NCBI GenBank assembly: GCA_049510975.1
Contig: JBEKYM010000016.1
Location: forward strand, 5,268 to 69,267
Origin: JAKACA01 sp049510975
Lineage (GTDB): Bacteria > Actinomycetota > Acidimicrobiia > Acidimicrobiales > Bog-793
Reading direction: 5' to 3'
DNA length: 64,000 bases
Shown: positions 18,268 to 26,810 of the stretch, in pieces
Position numbering within the stretch: position 1 is the first letter of the stretch
How the letters are laid out: each line of letters starts with the position of its first letter
Notes under the pieces: generated by a model
The model's input: only the letters and a program-made list of their open reading frames with translations
Told to the model about the DNA's origin: nothing
Database searches by the model: none
Position numbers and translations under genes: made by a program

Positions 18268-18549
18268 TCAGCCGGGCGCCGCCATCACGGCGCGCCGTGA
18301 TCGCCACGACATGACCGACAAGATGCTGACGGCGGAGAGCAGCGAACCCACCGAGACGAACGACCCGATCGACATGGCCGAGGCGAACGATCCGACGGAT
18401 CCAATCGAGAGCACCGAGCCGACCGAGCCGATGGAGAGCACGGAGCCTTTCGAGGCGATCGAGAGGAACGAGTCCTCGGAGGCGATGCTCCAGCGGGATC
18501 GCGAGGTCTGCACGCTCCGATCATGTCCGATCCCGGCGCCGGCCGCCAC
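18268..18549 (-). CDS. Ser/Gly-repeat hydrophobic protein
   Basis: Read on the minus strand from GTG 18549, this gives 93 residues, mostly a repeat of about five residues: SIASEDSFLSIASKGS, then LSIGSVGS copies, then a less regular part ending in WRSRR. I recall similar uncharacterised small proteins in actinobacteria with the same SIGSxGS pattern and a terminal SW(R)S segment, so I prefer this strand. The alternative plus-strand reading is an acidic Thr/Glu/Pro repeat. The regular Ser/Gly/hydrophobic period could form a beta-solenoid or a membrane-associated strand stack. The start is uncertain because no ribosome-binding site is clear and the frame stays open upstream. Confidence 0.5.
   Translation of the reverse strand: MAAGAGIGHDRSVQTSRSRWSIASEDSFLSIASKGSVLSIGSVGSVLSIGSVGSFASAMSIGSFVSVGSLLSAVSILSVMSWRSRRAVMAAPG
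18284..18301. repeat. 18-bp perfect palindrome
   Basis: ATCACGGCGCGCCGTGAT is its own reverse complement. It lies in the 3' end of the Ser/Gly-repeat gene, 71 bp past the aldolase stop. It could act as a bidirectional transcription barrier or protein site, or be incidental coding sequence. Confidence 0.6.
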
Positions 18550-18738
18550 GCGCCGCCAAAGCGACCCAGACGGTCTCTTCGGCGGCTCACGTCGAGAAAC
18601 CCCGCCGCCGGCCGGCGCCGGCCGGCGCCACAGGACGTCGGGAGTCGAGCGGCGACTTCCTCGATCCTCGGTTGGGCTCACTCGCCAGGGGGTACCATCG
18701 AAATTGGGCTGATAGAGCGCCGATCGAGGAGCGAAACG

Positions 18739-19131
18739 GTGACCGAAAACCAAGACGAGACCGAGCACCAGGACAACGCGGCGTGGAACGTGGCGGACTG
18801 GCGGGGAAAGATGCTGATCGACTGTGACGGCGAGAAGATCGGCAAGCTGCAGGACGTCTATGTCGACGTCGAGACCGATGCTCCGCAGTTCGTCACGGTG
18901 AAGGAGGGGTTTCTCGATCGGCACCTCACCTTCGTCCCGGTGGGCGGGATGAGAGTGTCTCCCGACGGGTTGCAGGTCGCCGTCACCAAGGATCGGGTGA
19001 GGTCGGCTCCCAACATCGCTCAACAGGGCGGCGAGCTCTCGGAGAGCGACGAGTCGGCCCTCTACCACCACTTCGAGCTCAACTACACCCCGGCAGCGAC
19101 CGAGAGCGGACGCCGGCTCGCCCGGAGGTAG
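18739..19131 (+). CDS. PRC-barrel domain protein
   Basis: The 130-residue protein from GTG 18739 (GAGGAG 7 nt upstream) has a PRC-barrel-type core: WRGKMLIDCDGEKIGKLQDV is the usual opening strand pair, followed by QFVTVKEG and LTFVPVGGMRVS. PRC-barrels occur in photosynthetic reaction centre H subunits, RimM and many stress-related cytoplasmic proteins. This one is free-standing, with an acidic N-terminus and a polar C-terminal helix ending in a basic tail. No partner is evident from the neighbours; it lies between the Ser/Gly-repeat gene and helD. The role is unknown, and binding to RNA, lipid or protein is possible. Confidence 0.85.
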   Translation: MTENQDETEHQDNAAWNVADWRGKMLIDCDGEKIGKLQDVYVDVETDAPQFVTVKEGFLDRHLTFVPVGGMRVSPDGLQVAVTKDRVRSAPNIAQQGGELSESDESALYHHFELNYTPAATESGRRLARR

Positions 19132-19147
19132 GCCGCCAGGTCCGGGC

Positions 19148-21277
19148 TCAGCGCTGAACGAGTGCCGGCGGGAGCGGTTCGGCGTGGACCAGACGAAGAT
19201 GCCGTGTAGCTCGGGTCATCGCCACGTAGAGCGCCCGCAGGCCCTGCGGCGCCGGCGCCTCGCGGACGAGGCGGGCGGGTTCCACGACGACGACGGAGTC
19301 GAACTCGAGCCCTTTGGCATCCTCGATGGCGAGCAGCGACGTGGGGGCGTCGAGCACGTCCTCGCCCGCTTGCTCGAACGGTTGGCCCGCAGCGGCCAGT
19401 GCCTCGGCCAGCTCGGGCAGCAATGAGGCGGGGGCAATGACTGCAACGGTTCCCTGACTCTGTGCGGCGAGCAGCTGCGCGAGCACTCGCACGACGGCGC
19501 CGGCGAGCTCCCCCCGGCCGGCGACTGCCTCGAAGCCGGGGAGCTCGCCACTGCTCCGCACCGAGGACGGTGGCGCCGTCGTCGGTGCGGCGGCGGCCAG
19601 CACCTTGCCGGCGAGGTCCATGATCTCTGCCGGCGTGCGGTAGTTGACCGTCAGTTCCAGCAGGCGTGAGCCGCGGTTCGCGGGCAGGTGCCTCGTGACC
19701 TCCCTCCACGACTGCGGCGCCCAGGGCCCTGTTGCCTGGGCGATGTCGCCGACGACGGTCATCGAGCCCGACAACGACCGCCGGGCGATCATGCGCAACT
19801 GCATGGGCGACAGGTCCTGGGCTTCGTCCACGACGATGTGGCCGTAGGTGCGCAGCTCGTCGGCGTTGTCGGGCCGTGACCGCCGGGCGGCGTGCCCGAG
19901 CAGTGCTCGGGCTTCGTCGAGCAGCGGGATGTCCTCGCGGCTCCAGGTGACGTCGTCGAGCGAGGCCGCCCGGGGCCGGTAGAGCTGGCGCTGACTCTCG
20001 GCGTCGATGAGGCCACGCGATGCCAGCTCGATGAGGGGCCGTGCACCGAAGAGGTCGTGGAGGAGCTCCTGTGGAGTGAGGACCGGCCACATCCGATCGA
20101 GGGCCTCGGCAACGTCTGGGCGCCGCCGCAGCTGGCGGCCGAGCTCGGCAACGTCTGGGCGTTTCGGGGCGCCGTCGCCGTGGGCGATGCGAAGCTGACG
20201 CTCCAGCTCGCCGTCGAGGTGGCGCCACAGCAGGGTTTCCACGGCGCGCCGGCGCGAGTTGTGCGGTCCCGGCCGGCGTCGGGCAGCAGCCACGATCTGG
20301 GCTGAGGCCTGCGTCGACACGTGGAGGGACATCAACCCGTAGGGGACTTCGAGCGGTCGGCGGAGCGGTCGCTCACGGTCGCGGACCGCTCGGGCCAGCA
20401 CGCCGGCCATCCGGGCGTCGCCCTTCAGGTGCGCCAGCGTGGCCTCGTCGCGCCCGCTCACCTTGAGGTCGCCGAAGAGGGCCGAGACGGTCGACAGCTC
20501 CACGCCGCTCTCGCCCAGCGAGGGGAGGACCTGCTCGATGTAGCGCAGAAACGTCGGGTTCGGCCCGATGACGAGCACGCCCTGCTGCTCGAGGGGAAAC
20601 CGGTGCGTGTAGAGCAGATATGCGGCGCGATGCAGCGCCACCGCCGTCTTGCCCGTGCCGGGACCGCCTTGTACGACGAGCACGCCCGGCAGGGGCCCTC
20701 GGATGATCTCGTCCTGCTCGCGCTGCACCGTGGCGACGATGTCTCGCATCCGTCCGGTCCGAGCGCGCCCGAGCGTGGCGAGCAGTACCTGCGAGCCCGC
20801 AAGGCCTAGTTCCGACTCGTCGCCGTCAGCGTCTCCGAGCAGCTCGTCCTGCAGGTCGACGACCTGCTGGCCGTCCATGAGGAAGTGGCGCCGGCGGCGC
20901 AGCCCCATCGGGTGCGCGCCGGTGGCGCGGTAGAAGGGCTCGGCGACCGGGGCGCGCCAGTCGACGACCAGCGGCTCCTGGTCGATGTCGGACACGGCCA
21001 AACGCCCGATGTGGAAGGCCTCGGACGCCGGCGGCTCGCCTTCGAAGGCACGGTCGATGCGCCCGAAGACGAGCGCCTCCCGGCCGATCTGCAGCTGCTC
21101 GAGGCGCCCCAAACTGTTCCGGACCCAGATGTCGCGCTCGGTAATGGCCTGAAACGTGCCACCCCGCTCCCCGAAGGCTTCCTGGAGCCGTCCAGCGGCG
21201 GCCGCCCGCATCGCCTCGAGACGGGCGTAGGCGTGGTCGACGTGAGCCTGCTCGGCGGGAACATCCGGATGCGTCAT
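19148..21277 (-). CDS. helD: HelD-type superfamily 1 helicase-like ATPase
   Basis: The 709-residue protein begins at ATG 21277 with a helical arm (VDHAYARLEAMRAAAAGRLQ) and a strand-rich region ending in VVDWRAPVAEPFYRAT, both typical of HelD, which binds RNA polymerase and removes it from stalled or inhibited complexes. The Walker A motif is QGGPGTGKTAVALHRAAYLL, a DEAQD Walker B motif follows (VVDEAQDLSPMQ), and the last helicase motif reads LYVAMTRATRHL. Actinobacterial homologues such as HelR can protect RNA polymerase from rifamycins. The frame is open further upstream, but that part overlaps the divergent thioesterase gene. It is convergent with the PRC-barrel gene. Confidence 0.9.
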   Translation of the reverse strand: MTHPDVPAEQAHVDHAYARLEAMRAAAAGRLQEAFGERGGTFQAITERDIWVRNSLGRLEQLQIGREALVFGRIDRAFEGEPPASEAFHIGRLAVSDIDQEPLVVDWRAPVAEPFYRATGAHPMGLRRRRHFLMDGQQVVDLQDELLGDADGDESELGLAGSQVLLATLGRARTGRMRDIVATVQREQDEIIRGPLPGVLVVQGGPGTGKTAVALHRAAYLLYTHRFPLEQQGVLVIGPNPTFLRYIEQVLPSLGESGVELSTVSALFGDLKVSGRDEATLAHLKGDARMAGVLARAVRDRERPLRRPLEVPYGLMSLHVSTQASAQIVAAARRRPGPHNSRRRAVETLLWRHLDGELERQLRIAHGDGAPKRPDVAELGRQLRRRPDVAEALDRMWPVLTPQELLHDLFGARPLIELASRGLIDAESQRQLYRPRAASLDDVTWSREDIPLLDEARALLGHAARRSRPDNADELRTYGHIVVDEAQDLSPMQLRMIARRSLSGSMTVVGDIAQATGPWAPQSWREVTRHLPANRGSRLLELTVNYRTPAEIMDLAGKVLAAAAPTTAPPSSVRSSGELPGFEAVAGRGELAGAVVRVLAQLLAAQSQGTVAVIAPASLLPELAEALAAAGQPFEQAGEDVLDAPTSLLAIEDAKGLEFDSVVVVEPARLVREAPAPQGLRALYVAMTRATRHLRLVHAEPLPPALVQR

Positions 21278-21396
21278 AGGGGGTTGACCACAATGCGTGG
21301 TCTCGCGACGAAGTGCAAACCGCCGCCCCCCGAGCGCGGCGCCACCGAGGTGCGAGGGCACGATCTGATGCGGCGGGGCGGTCGCGGCCGGCGCCG

Positions 21397-21402
21397 TAGG
21401 AT
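21397..21402 (+). promoter_or_regulatory. -10 box (leaderless) for thioesterase gene
   Basis: TAGGAT ends 8 nt before ATG 21411 and no ribosome-binding site is present. Confidence 0.4.
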
Positions 21403-21410
21403 TCGACCCG

Positions 21411-22154
21411 ATGACGGGCATCTCAGCCATGCCCGACGACCTCGTGCCCCTACCGAAGCAGGGGCGCGTGTACCGGAGCGAGCGCCTCGTGCGCCTCGGG
21501 GATTCGGCACCTTCCGGGCGGCTCCGGCTCGACTCGGTGGCGCGGTTCCTACAAGACGTCGCCGAAGACGACGCCGCCGACGCCGGCTGGCCCACCTCGA
21601 TCGGATGGCTGCTGCGTCGCTGTGCCATCGCCGTGCGGCAGTTCCCGATGCGCACCGAGCGGGTCGAGTTGCTGACGTTCTGCTCGGCAACGGCTGCCCG
21701 GTGGGCGGAACGCACGACGACGATCCGAGGCGACCGTGGTGGGCTCCTGCAAGCACGGGCGATCTGGGTGGCGGTCGACGCGGACACCGGACGTCCCGCT
21801 CGGCTCGGCGAGCTCTTCGAGCGTGTGTACGGTCCGTCGGCGGAGGGGCGGAAGGCGTCCGTGCGGCTCTCGCTGCCGGCGCCACCGGACGGTCTTGGCG
21901 AGGCGGCGTATGCGTGGCCCATCCGAGCGAGCGACCTCGACATCTGGGACCACATGAACAACGCCGCCCACTGGGAGGCCGTCGAGGACGAGATCGCCCG
22001 GCTCGGCTGGCTGCCGACGAGCGCCGAGATCGAGTATCACGAAGCCATCGTGGCGACCGACCGTCCGAGCGTCGTACGCCGGCGGACGGAGGGCGGGCTC
22101 GACCTGTGGCTGCTCCAGGAGGGACGCCTGTTCGCCTCGGCGCGACTGCGGTGA
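21411..22154 (+). CDS. Acyl-ACP thioesterase (FatA-like)
   Basis: The 247-residue protein has the double hot-dog layout of acyl-ACP thioesterases, which release fatty acids from acyl carrier protein. The first half contains RLRLDSVARFLQDVAEDDA and GWLLRR, the second half the catalytic stretch ASDLDIWDHMNNAAHWEAVE, where the Asp, Asn and His residues correspond to the conserved active-site segment, followed by IEYHEAI. No transit or signal peptide is present, so it should act in the cytoplasm. It is divergent from helD and immediately upstream of the ABC exporter operon, but nothing directly ties the two. Substrate chain length cannot be judged by eye. Confidence 0.85.
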   Translation: MTGISAMPDDLVPLPKQGRVYRSERLVRLGDSAPSGRLRLDSVARFLQDVAEDDAADAGWPTSIGWLLRRCAIAVRQFPMRTERVELLTFCSATAARWAERTTTIRGDRGGLLQARAIWVAVDADTGRPARLGELFERVYGPSAEGRKASVRLSLPAPPDGLGEAAYAWPIRASDLDIWDHMNNAAHWEAVEDEIARLGWLPTSAEIEYHEAIVATDRPSVVRRRTEGGLDLWLLQEGRLFASARLR

Positions 22155-22200
22155 TGCCGGCGCCCGACGCGCCGGCGGCGCTATACGTCAAGATGGTTTC

Positions 22201-22217
22201 CTATACGGTTGTATAGT
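22201..22217 (+). promoter_or_regulatory. Palindromic operator overlapping -10 of ABC/TetR operon
   Basis: CTATACGGTTGTATAG (22201-22216) is a perfect 6-bp inverted repeat with 4-nt spacer; a further CTATAC half-site is at 22181-22186. The right arm contains TATAGT (22212-22217), a likely -10 box 24 nt before the ATP-binding protein gene start. The TetR protein encoded at the end of the operon is the natural candidate repressor. Confidence 0.6.
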
Positions 22218-22240
22218 CGGGGCTGGAAGGGCGGTTGCCC

Positions 22241-23158
22241 ATGGCTATCCCGGCGATTCGAACCGAAGGCCTCACCAAGCGTTACGGCGATGCCGTGGCC
22301 CTGGACCACCTCGACCTCGAAGTCGCCGAGGGCGAGGTGGTCGGCTACCTCGGCCCCAACGGCGCCGGCAAGACGACGACCATCCGGCTGCTGCTCGGCC
22401 TGATCCGTCCGAGCCAAGGGCGGGGCGAGATCTTCGGGCTCGACTGCCAGCAGCGCAGTGTCGAGGCGCATCGGCGGCTGGGTTTCGTTGCTGGTGAGGC
22501 GAGCCTGTGGCCGTCGTTGACCGGAGCCGAGACCCTCCACCTGCTCGGCCGAGTGCACGGGCGCGTGGACGCCGCCTACCGGGACGAGCTCGTGGCTCGT
22601 TTCGATCTCGATCCGTCCAAGAAGGTGCGGGCCTACTCGAAGGGCAACCGGCAGAAGGTCATCCTGATCGCGGCGCTCATGACCCGCCCGGATCTTCTCG
22701 TGCTCGACGAGCCGACGAGCGGTCTCGATCCGCTGATGGAACAGGCGTTTCGACACAGCATCGAGGAGGCCCGCGGGCGCGGGCAGACGGTCTTTCTGTC
22801 CTCGCACATCATGAGCGAGGTGGAGGCGCTCTGCGACCGGGTGGGGATTCTCCGCGACGGGGTGCTCGTCGAGATGGGGACGCTGGCCGAGATGCGCCAT
22901 CTGTCGGCCCTCACGGTCGAAGCCACCTTCGAGGGTGAGCCCCCCGACCTCTCGGGCGTGGAGGGTGTGGCGGCCGTGCAAGCCGACGGCCGCGTCGTGC
23001 GCTGTCACGTGCAGGGCTCTGTCGAGCCGCTGCTGAAAGTGCTGGCGGCCGCAGGGGTGACGCAGCTGTTGAGCCGCGAGCCTTCCCTCGAGGAGCTGTT
23101 CGTGGCCCTGTACGGAGCCGACGGCACGCGCAAGGACGAGCGAGTCGTTGCCGGCTGA
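22241..23158 (+). CDS. ABC transporter ATP-binding protein (exporter)
   Basis: The 305-residue ATPase has Walker A GPNGAGKTTT, a Q-loop region, a signature that is degenerate (YSKGNRQKV rather than LSGGQ) and Walker B LLVLDEPTSGLDP, with a C-terminal extension of about 90 residues typical of DrrA-like drug and lipid exporters. It should power the permease encoded next to it. ATG 22241 has a GGAAGG site about 10 nt upstream; a TTG two codons earlier is also possible. The 3' end overlaps the permease start by 11 bp, which suggests coupled translation. The palindrome at 22201-22216 suggests TetR control. Confidence 0.9.
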   Translation: MAIPAIRTEGLTKRYGDAVALDHLDLEVAEGEVVGYLGPNGAGKTTTIRLLLGLIRPSQGRGEIFGLDCQQRSVEAHRRLGFVAGEASLWPSLTGAETLHLLGRVHGRVDAAYRDELVARFDLDPSKKVRAYSKGNRQKVILIAALMTRPDLLVLDEPTSGLDPLMEQAFRHSIEEARGRGQTVFLSSHIMSEVEALCDRVGILRDGVLVEMGTLAEMRHLSALTVEATFEGEPPDLSGVEGVAAVQADGRVVRCHVQGSVEPLLKVLAAAGVTQLLSREPSLEELFVALYGADGTRKDERVVAG

Positions 23159-24794
23159 CCTCGCCCTGCCGGCGCCGGCCCGCAGCGGGCGACGCCCCGG
23201 GTCGGTGGTCGCCGGATTGACGGCGCGCCGGGCGGTCCGGTCGGGCGCTCTGTGGGGCTACATCTTCGGCGCCGTCGTGGCGTCGTCAGCCTGGAGCTAC
23301 TCGACGATCTACAAGACACCGGCAGACCGGCAGCACTTGGCGAAGGCCTTTGCTCTGAACAACGCCAGCCGGGCGCTCTTCGGCCCCGCCCTCCAGCTCC
23401 AGACCGTTGCCGGTTTCACGGTGTTCAAGACCTCGATGACGCTCATGGTCCTCGGTGCCGTGTGGGGTCTGCTGACGAGCACACGTTTGCTGCGGGGCGA
23501 GGAGGATGCGGGGCGGTGGGAGCTGCTGCTCTCGGGGCAGACCACGCGAAAGGGAGCCGCCGCCCAGGCGCTCGCCGGACTGGCGGCCGGCGTGCTCACG
23601 ATGTGGGCGATCACCGCCTTGATCACGAGCGTCATCGGCCGTTCGTCCAGAGTCGACATCGCCGCCGGGCCGGCGCTCTACTTCGCCCTCGCGTTGGTGG
23701 CGAGCGCGGTGATGTTTCTCGCCGTTGGCGCCCTCGCCAGCCAGCTCGGCCCCACACGCCGGCAGGCGGCTTCGTATGCGGGAGCCGCTCTCGGTGTGAG
23801 CTACGCCGCTCGCATGGTGGCCGATTCGGGCACCGGCCTGCATTGGCTGATCTGGATCTCACCGCTCGGATGGGTCGAACAGCTGAAGCCGCTCAGCTCC
23901 CCCGAGCCGCTCGCCTTGCTTCCCATCGTCGCGTTCACGGCCCTGGTGGCGGCTCTCGCCGTGCACCTCGCGGGCCGGCGAGACGTCGGCGAGAGCACGC
24001 TGCCCGACCGGACCACGAGCGAACCCCACGTGCGCCTGCTGTCCGGCCCCATCGGACTGGCTGTCCGCACGCTGCGGCCGGCCGTCGTCGGCTGGTGGGT
24101 GGCGATCGCCGTCATCGGCCTGCTCTTCGGGCTGCTGGCCAAAGCGGCCGGAGCGACGATCTCGGGGTCGTCAGTGCAAGAGGTCTTCCGCCGGCTCGGG
24201 GCGCCGGGGGCGGGCACGAAGGCGTTTCTCGGCGTGGCGTTCCTCATCGTCGCCGTCCTCGTCGGCTTTACAGCCGCTGGACAGATGACCGCAGCCCGCG
24301 GCGAGGAGTCCGAGGGCCGCCTCGATCACCTGCTCGTCGGCCCGCTCTCCCGGTCGTCGTGGCTCGGAGGAAGGCTCTTCGTCTCAGTGATCGTCGTCGC
24401 CGTCAGCGGCATCATCGGCGGTGCTTTCATCTGGATCGGGGCGGCCACCCAGCACTCGGGCGTGGACTTCGCCTCGGTCGTCGGAGCCGGCCTCAACGTC
24501 GTGCCGGCATCGCTGTGCGTGCTCGGCATCGGAGCGCTCGTCTTCGGGCTCCGGCCACGGATCGCCTCGCCCGTCACCTACGGGCTGCTCGGTTGGTCCT
24601 TGCTCGTCGAGCTGGTCGGCGGCATCGGCGCACTCAGCCACTGGGTCCTCGACACCTCCATCTTCCACCAGATGGCCTCGGCTCCGGCGGTTCCCGTCAA
24701 CTGGGAGGCGAACGCCGTCATGGCCGGCATCGGCATTCTGAGCGCAGGGGTCGGGAGCATCGGCTTCAGACGCCGGGACCTCGCCGGCCAATGA
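23148..24794 (+). CDS. ABC transporter permease (two-domain exporter)
   Basis: The 548-residue protein has about twelve membrane segments arranged as two similar halves, each opening with a segment like VRSGALWGYIFGAVVASSAW or TLRPAVVGWWVAIAVIGLLF and each containing GEEDAGRWELLLS or GEESEGRLDHLLVGPLSR. This internal duplication is typical of the large permeases paired with a single DrrA-like ATPase in actinobacteria. The start is TTG 23148 inside the end of the ATPase gene; later starts are possible. It is joined to the TetR gene by an ATGA overlap at 24791-24794. The transported molecule is unknown. Confidence 0.88.
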   Translation: MPADLALPAPARSGRRPGSVVAGLTARRAVRSGALWGYIFGAVVASSAWSYSTIYKTPADRQHLAKAFALNNASRALFGPALQLQTVAGFTVFKTSMTLMVLGAVWGLLTSTRLLRGEEDAGRWELLLSGQTTRKGAAAQALAGLAAGVLTMWAITALITSVIGRSSRVDIAAGPALYFALALVASAVMFLAVGALASQLGPTRRQAASYAGAALGVSYAARMVADSGTGLHWLIWISPLGWVEQLKPLSSPEPLALLPIVAFTALVAALAVHLAGRRDVGESTLPDRTTSEPHVRLLSGPIGLAVRTLRPAVVGWWVAIAVIGLLFGLLAKAAGATISGSSVQEVFRRLGAPGAGTKAFLGVAFLIVAVLVGFTAAGQMTAARGEESEGRLDHLLVGPLSRSSWLGGRLFVSVIVVAVSGIIGGAFIWIGAATQHSGVDFASVVGAGLNVVPASLCVLGIGALVFGLRPRIASPVTYGLLGWSLLVELVGGIGALSHWVLDTSIFHQMASAPAVPVNWEANAVMAGIGILSAGVGSIGFRRRDLAGQ

Positions 24795-25459
24795 GCGCCG
24801 CCCAGCCCAAGGCACCGCCACCGGCTCGGCCGCCTTCCGACGCCGGTCGGGCGGCTGCCTTCGAGGATCTGACCGCCCGCGCTCGCATCCGCGACGCCGC
24901 CCTCTGGCACTTCGCCGAGCACGGGTACGAACGGGCGACGATCCGCGCCATCGCCGCTGCGGCCGGTGTGTCGCCCGGCCTCGTCCGCCACCATTTCGGC
25001 TCCAAGCAGGCGCTGCACGACGCCTGTGACGAGCACGTCCTCGTCTCACTCCGGCGCATCAACTCCGAGATGCTCGAGGATCCGAGCGCCACGAGCGGAG
25101 GGCGTCTCACCATCAAGCCGTTCCAACGGTACGTGGCCCGAGCCTTGGCGGAAGGCTTCAGCACGGTGTCGCCGATCTTTGACGAGATGGCGGCGCTCAC
25201 CGAGCAGTGGCTGGCGCGCGCCGACGAGCGCCGTTCCGACCCGCCGGCCGTCCCTCGCGCCGTCCGCGCCGCCGTCATGACGGCCATGGCCGCCGGCATC
25301 CCGCTGCTGCACACGCAGCTCTCGCGGTCGCTCGGCCTCGACGTCTTGGCTCCGGAAGGAGACCGGCTGCTGGCACTTGCTCTCCTCGACATCTACTCGC
25401 ACGCCATCATCGATGTGGACTTCGCGGCGGCAGCAGAAGTGGGTTACGCCTCTTCGTGA
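24791..25459 (+). CDS. TetR-family regulator of the ABC exporter operon
   Basis: The 222-residue protein has a Pro-rich leader of about 20 residues, then a TetR helix-turn-helix (ARIRDAALWHFAEHGYERAT, AIAAAAGVSPGLVRHHFGSK) and a helical ligand-binding C-terminal domain. It is the last gene of the exporter operon, coupled to the permease gene by ATGA overlap. A matching palindromic operator lies at the operon promoter (22201-22216), so autoregulation together with the transporter is likely. Its 3' end overlaps the convergent MFS gene by 16 bp. The inducer is unknown. Confidence 0.9.
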   Translation: MSAAQPKAPPPARPPSDAGRAAAFEDLTARARIRDAALWHFAEHGYERATIRAIAAAAGVSPGLVRHHFGSKQALHDACDEHVLVSLRRINSEMLEDPSATSGGRLTIKPFQRYVARALAEGFSTVSPIFDEMAALTEQWLARADERRSDPPAVPRAVRAAVMTAMAAGIPLLHTQLSRSLGLDVLAPEGDRLLALALLDIYSHAIIDVDFAAAAEVGYASS

Positions 25460-26673
25460 CCGCCGACCGGGCCGACCGTTGCGATGCCCAACCGGGCCAT
25501 CAGCAGGCGTCGGTGCGATCCGAGAGCGAGCAGCGTGGCCGCGAACGCAACGGCGAGCAAGACATAGGGCACGGTGTCGCTCGTCGCCTGTGCGAGGGCG
25601 CCGCTGCCTGCCGCCGCGATCGCCTGACCACCCGCCCACGCCAGGTTCGACAGCCCGAAACCCAATCCCTGGTGGAGGTTCTGACGCTGCGATCCGTCCG
25701 AGATCATGGCAGCGGCAGGCACGAACAGCAGACCGAAGGCGGGCAACCCGATGACGATGACACCCAAGAGCAACGCCCTCGGGAGGACGAAGGGCAGGAG
25801 CAAGCTCTCCACGATGGCCAGCGAGACGCAGAGGCGGACAGGTCCCGCCCGCCCTCGACGGTCGGCGACGCGGCCGACGAGGGGCGCGCACATCGCCTCC
25901 AGGGCGGCTGACCCGAGGAAAGCAGCACCGATGACGATCGCCGTCGCCCCGAGGGTGGCGAGCCGGAGCGGGACCAGCACGTCGACAACGCCGAAAGCCA
26001 GGCCGGCGAGAAACGTCAACCACATACCGCCGGTGAGACTTGGATCCCGCAGTGCGGAGAAGGCGCTGCGAAGCGACTGCGACTCGTCGCTCGTCGGGAC
26101 GCGGACGAGCAGACTGGCAACGATCAGGCAGCCTCCGGCCACGGTGGCGCCGGCAAACGTCGCTCCGGTGCCAGCCCTGCTGGCGATCGCACCGACCACA
26201 GGCCCGAAGAGCGCCCCGCCGACGGCCGCCGAGAACGCCACACCGAGGGCAGCGGCCCGCCGATCGACGGGTGCAGCGGAGGCCAGCCAGGCAAGGCCGC
26301 CCGCCCAGGTACAGGCCCCACCAACGCCCTGCACGAAGCGAGCGAGATCGAGCAGGACATCGGAGCTCGCCAAGCCGAAGCACAAGCTGGCGGCGCTCAT
26401 GAGCGTGAGGCCTGCCACCACGGCGGGCCTGACACCGACCCGGCTGGCGTACATCCCGCCAGGGATGGAGCCGAGCAACGTGCCGATGGGGTAGGCGGCG
26501 ACGAGGAGCCCGGCCCCCGATTTGGAGAGACGGAGCGCATGCACGTAGTGGGGGAGCAGTGGGGTGACGGCCGTGAAGAAGACGGTGTCGACGAACACGA
26601 CTGCGGAGATGAGCGCCAGCAGCGCTCCGAGCCCGCTCCGTTCGGCGCCGAGCGACTTCCACCGGTGAGGCAT
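25444..26673 (-). CDS. MFS transporter (probable efflux pump)
   Basis: The 409-residue protein has twelve predicted membrane segments. The first loop motif is degenerate (GGMYASRVGVRPAVVAG), and the central loop carries RVADRRGRAGPVR, a clear cytoplasmic motif A repeat. This pattern fits the DHA1-type drug or metabolite exporters. The start at ATG 26673 has CATACT 6 nt upstream, a weak leaderless -10 box. It is convergent with the TetR gene and divergent from the methyltransferase gene. The substrate is unknown. Confidence 0.88.
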   Translation of the reverse strand: MPHRWKSLGAERSGLGALLALISAVVFVDTVFFTAVTPLLPHYVHALRLSKSGAGLLVAAYPIGTLLGSIPGGMYASRVGVRPAVVAGLTLMSAASLCFGLASSDVLLDLARFVQGVGGACTWAGGLAWLASAAPVDRRAAALGVAFSAAVGGALFGPVVGAIASRAGTGATFAGATVAGGCLIVASLLVRVPTSDESQSLRSAFSALRDPSLTGGMWLTFLAGLAFGVVDVLVPLRLATLGATAIVIGAAFLGSAALEAMCAPLVGRVADRRGRAGPVRLCVSLAIVESLLLPFVLPRALLLGVIVIGLPAFGLLFVPAAAMISDGSQRQNLHQGLGFGLSNLAWAGGQAIAAAGSGALAQATSDTVPYVLLAVAFAATLLALGSHRRLLMARLGIATVGPVGGHEEA

Positions 26674-26810
26674 TGCGCCAGTATGGCGACCCGAGGCTGG
26701 ACGCCCGGCAAGGGCGCCGCTCGGTTTCGTGGCGGACTCCGCTCAACAGCCAGGGCGACCGTGGTCCACGCGGGCGACTCCATCGGTCGAGCAGATGCGA
26801 AACTCCCCTC

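Noticed and set aside
18300..18712. Plus-strand open frame with acidic Thr/Glu/Pro repeats between the aldolase and PRC-barrel genes.
   Set aside because: It is the complement of the Ser/Gly-repeat sequence on the minus strand, which matches a pattern I know from other proteins; the plus-strand product has no family feature after the repeat.
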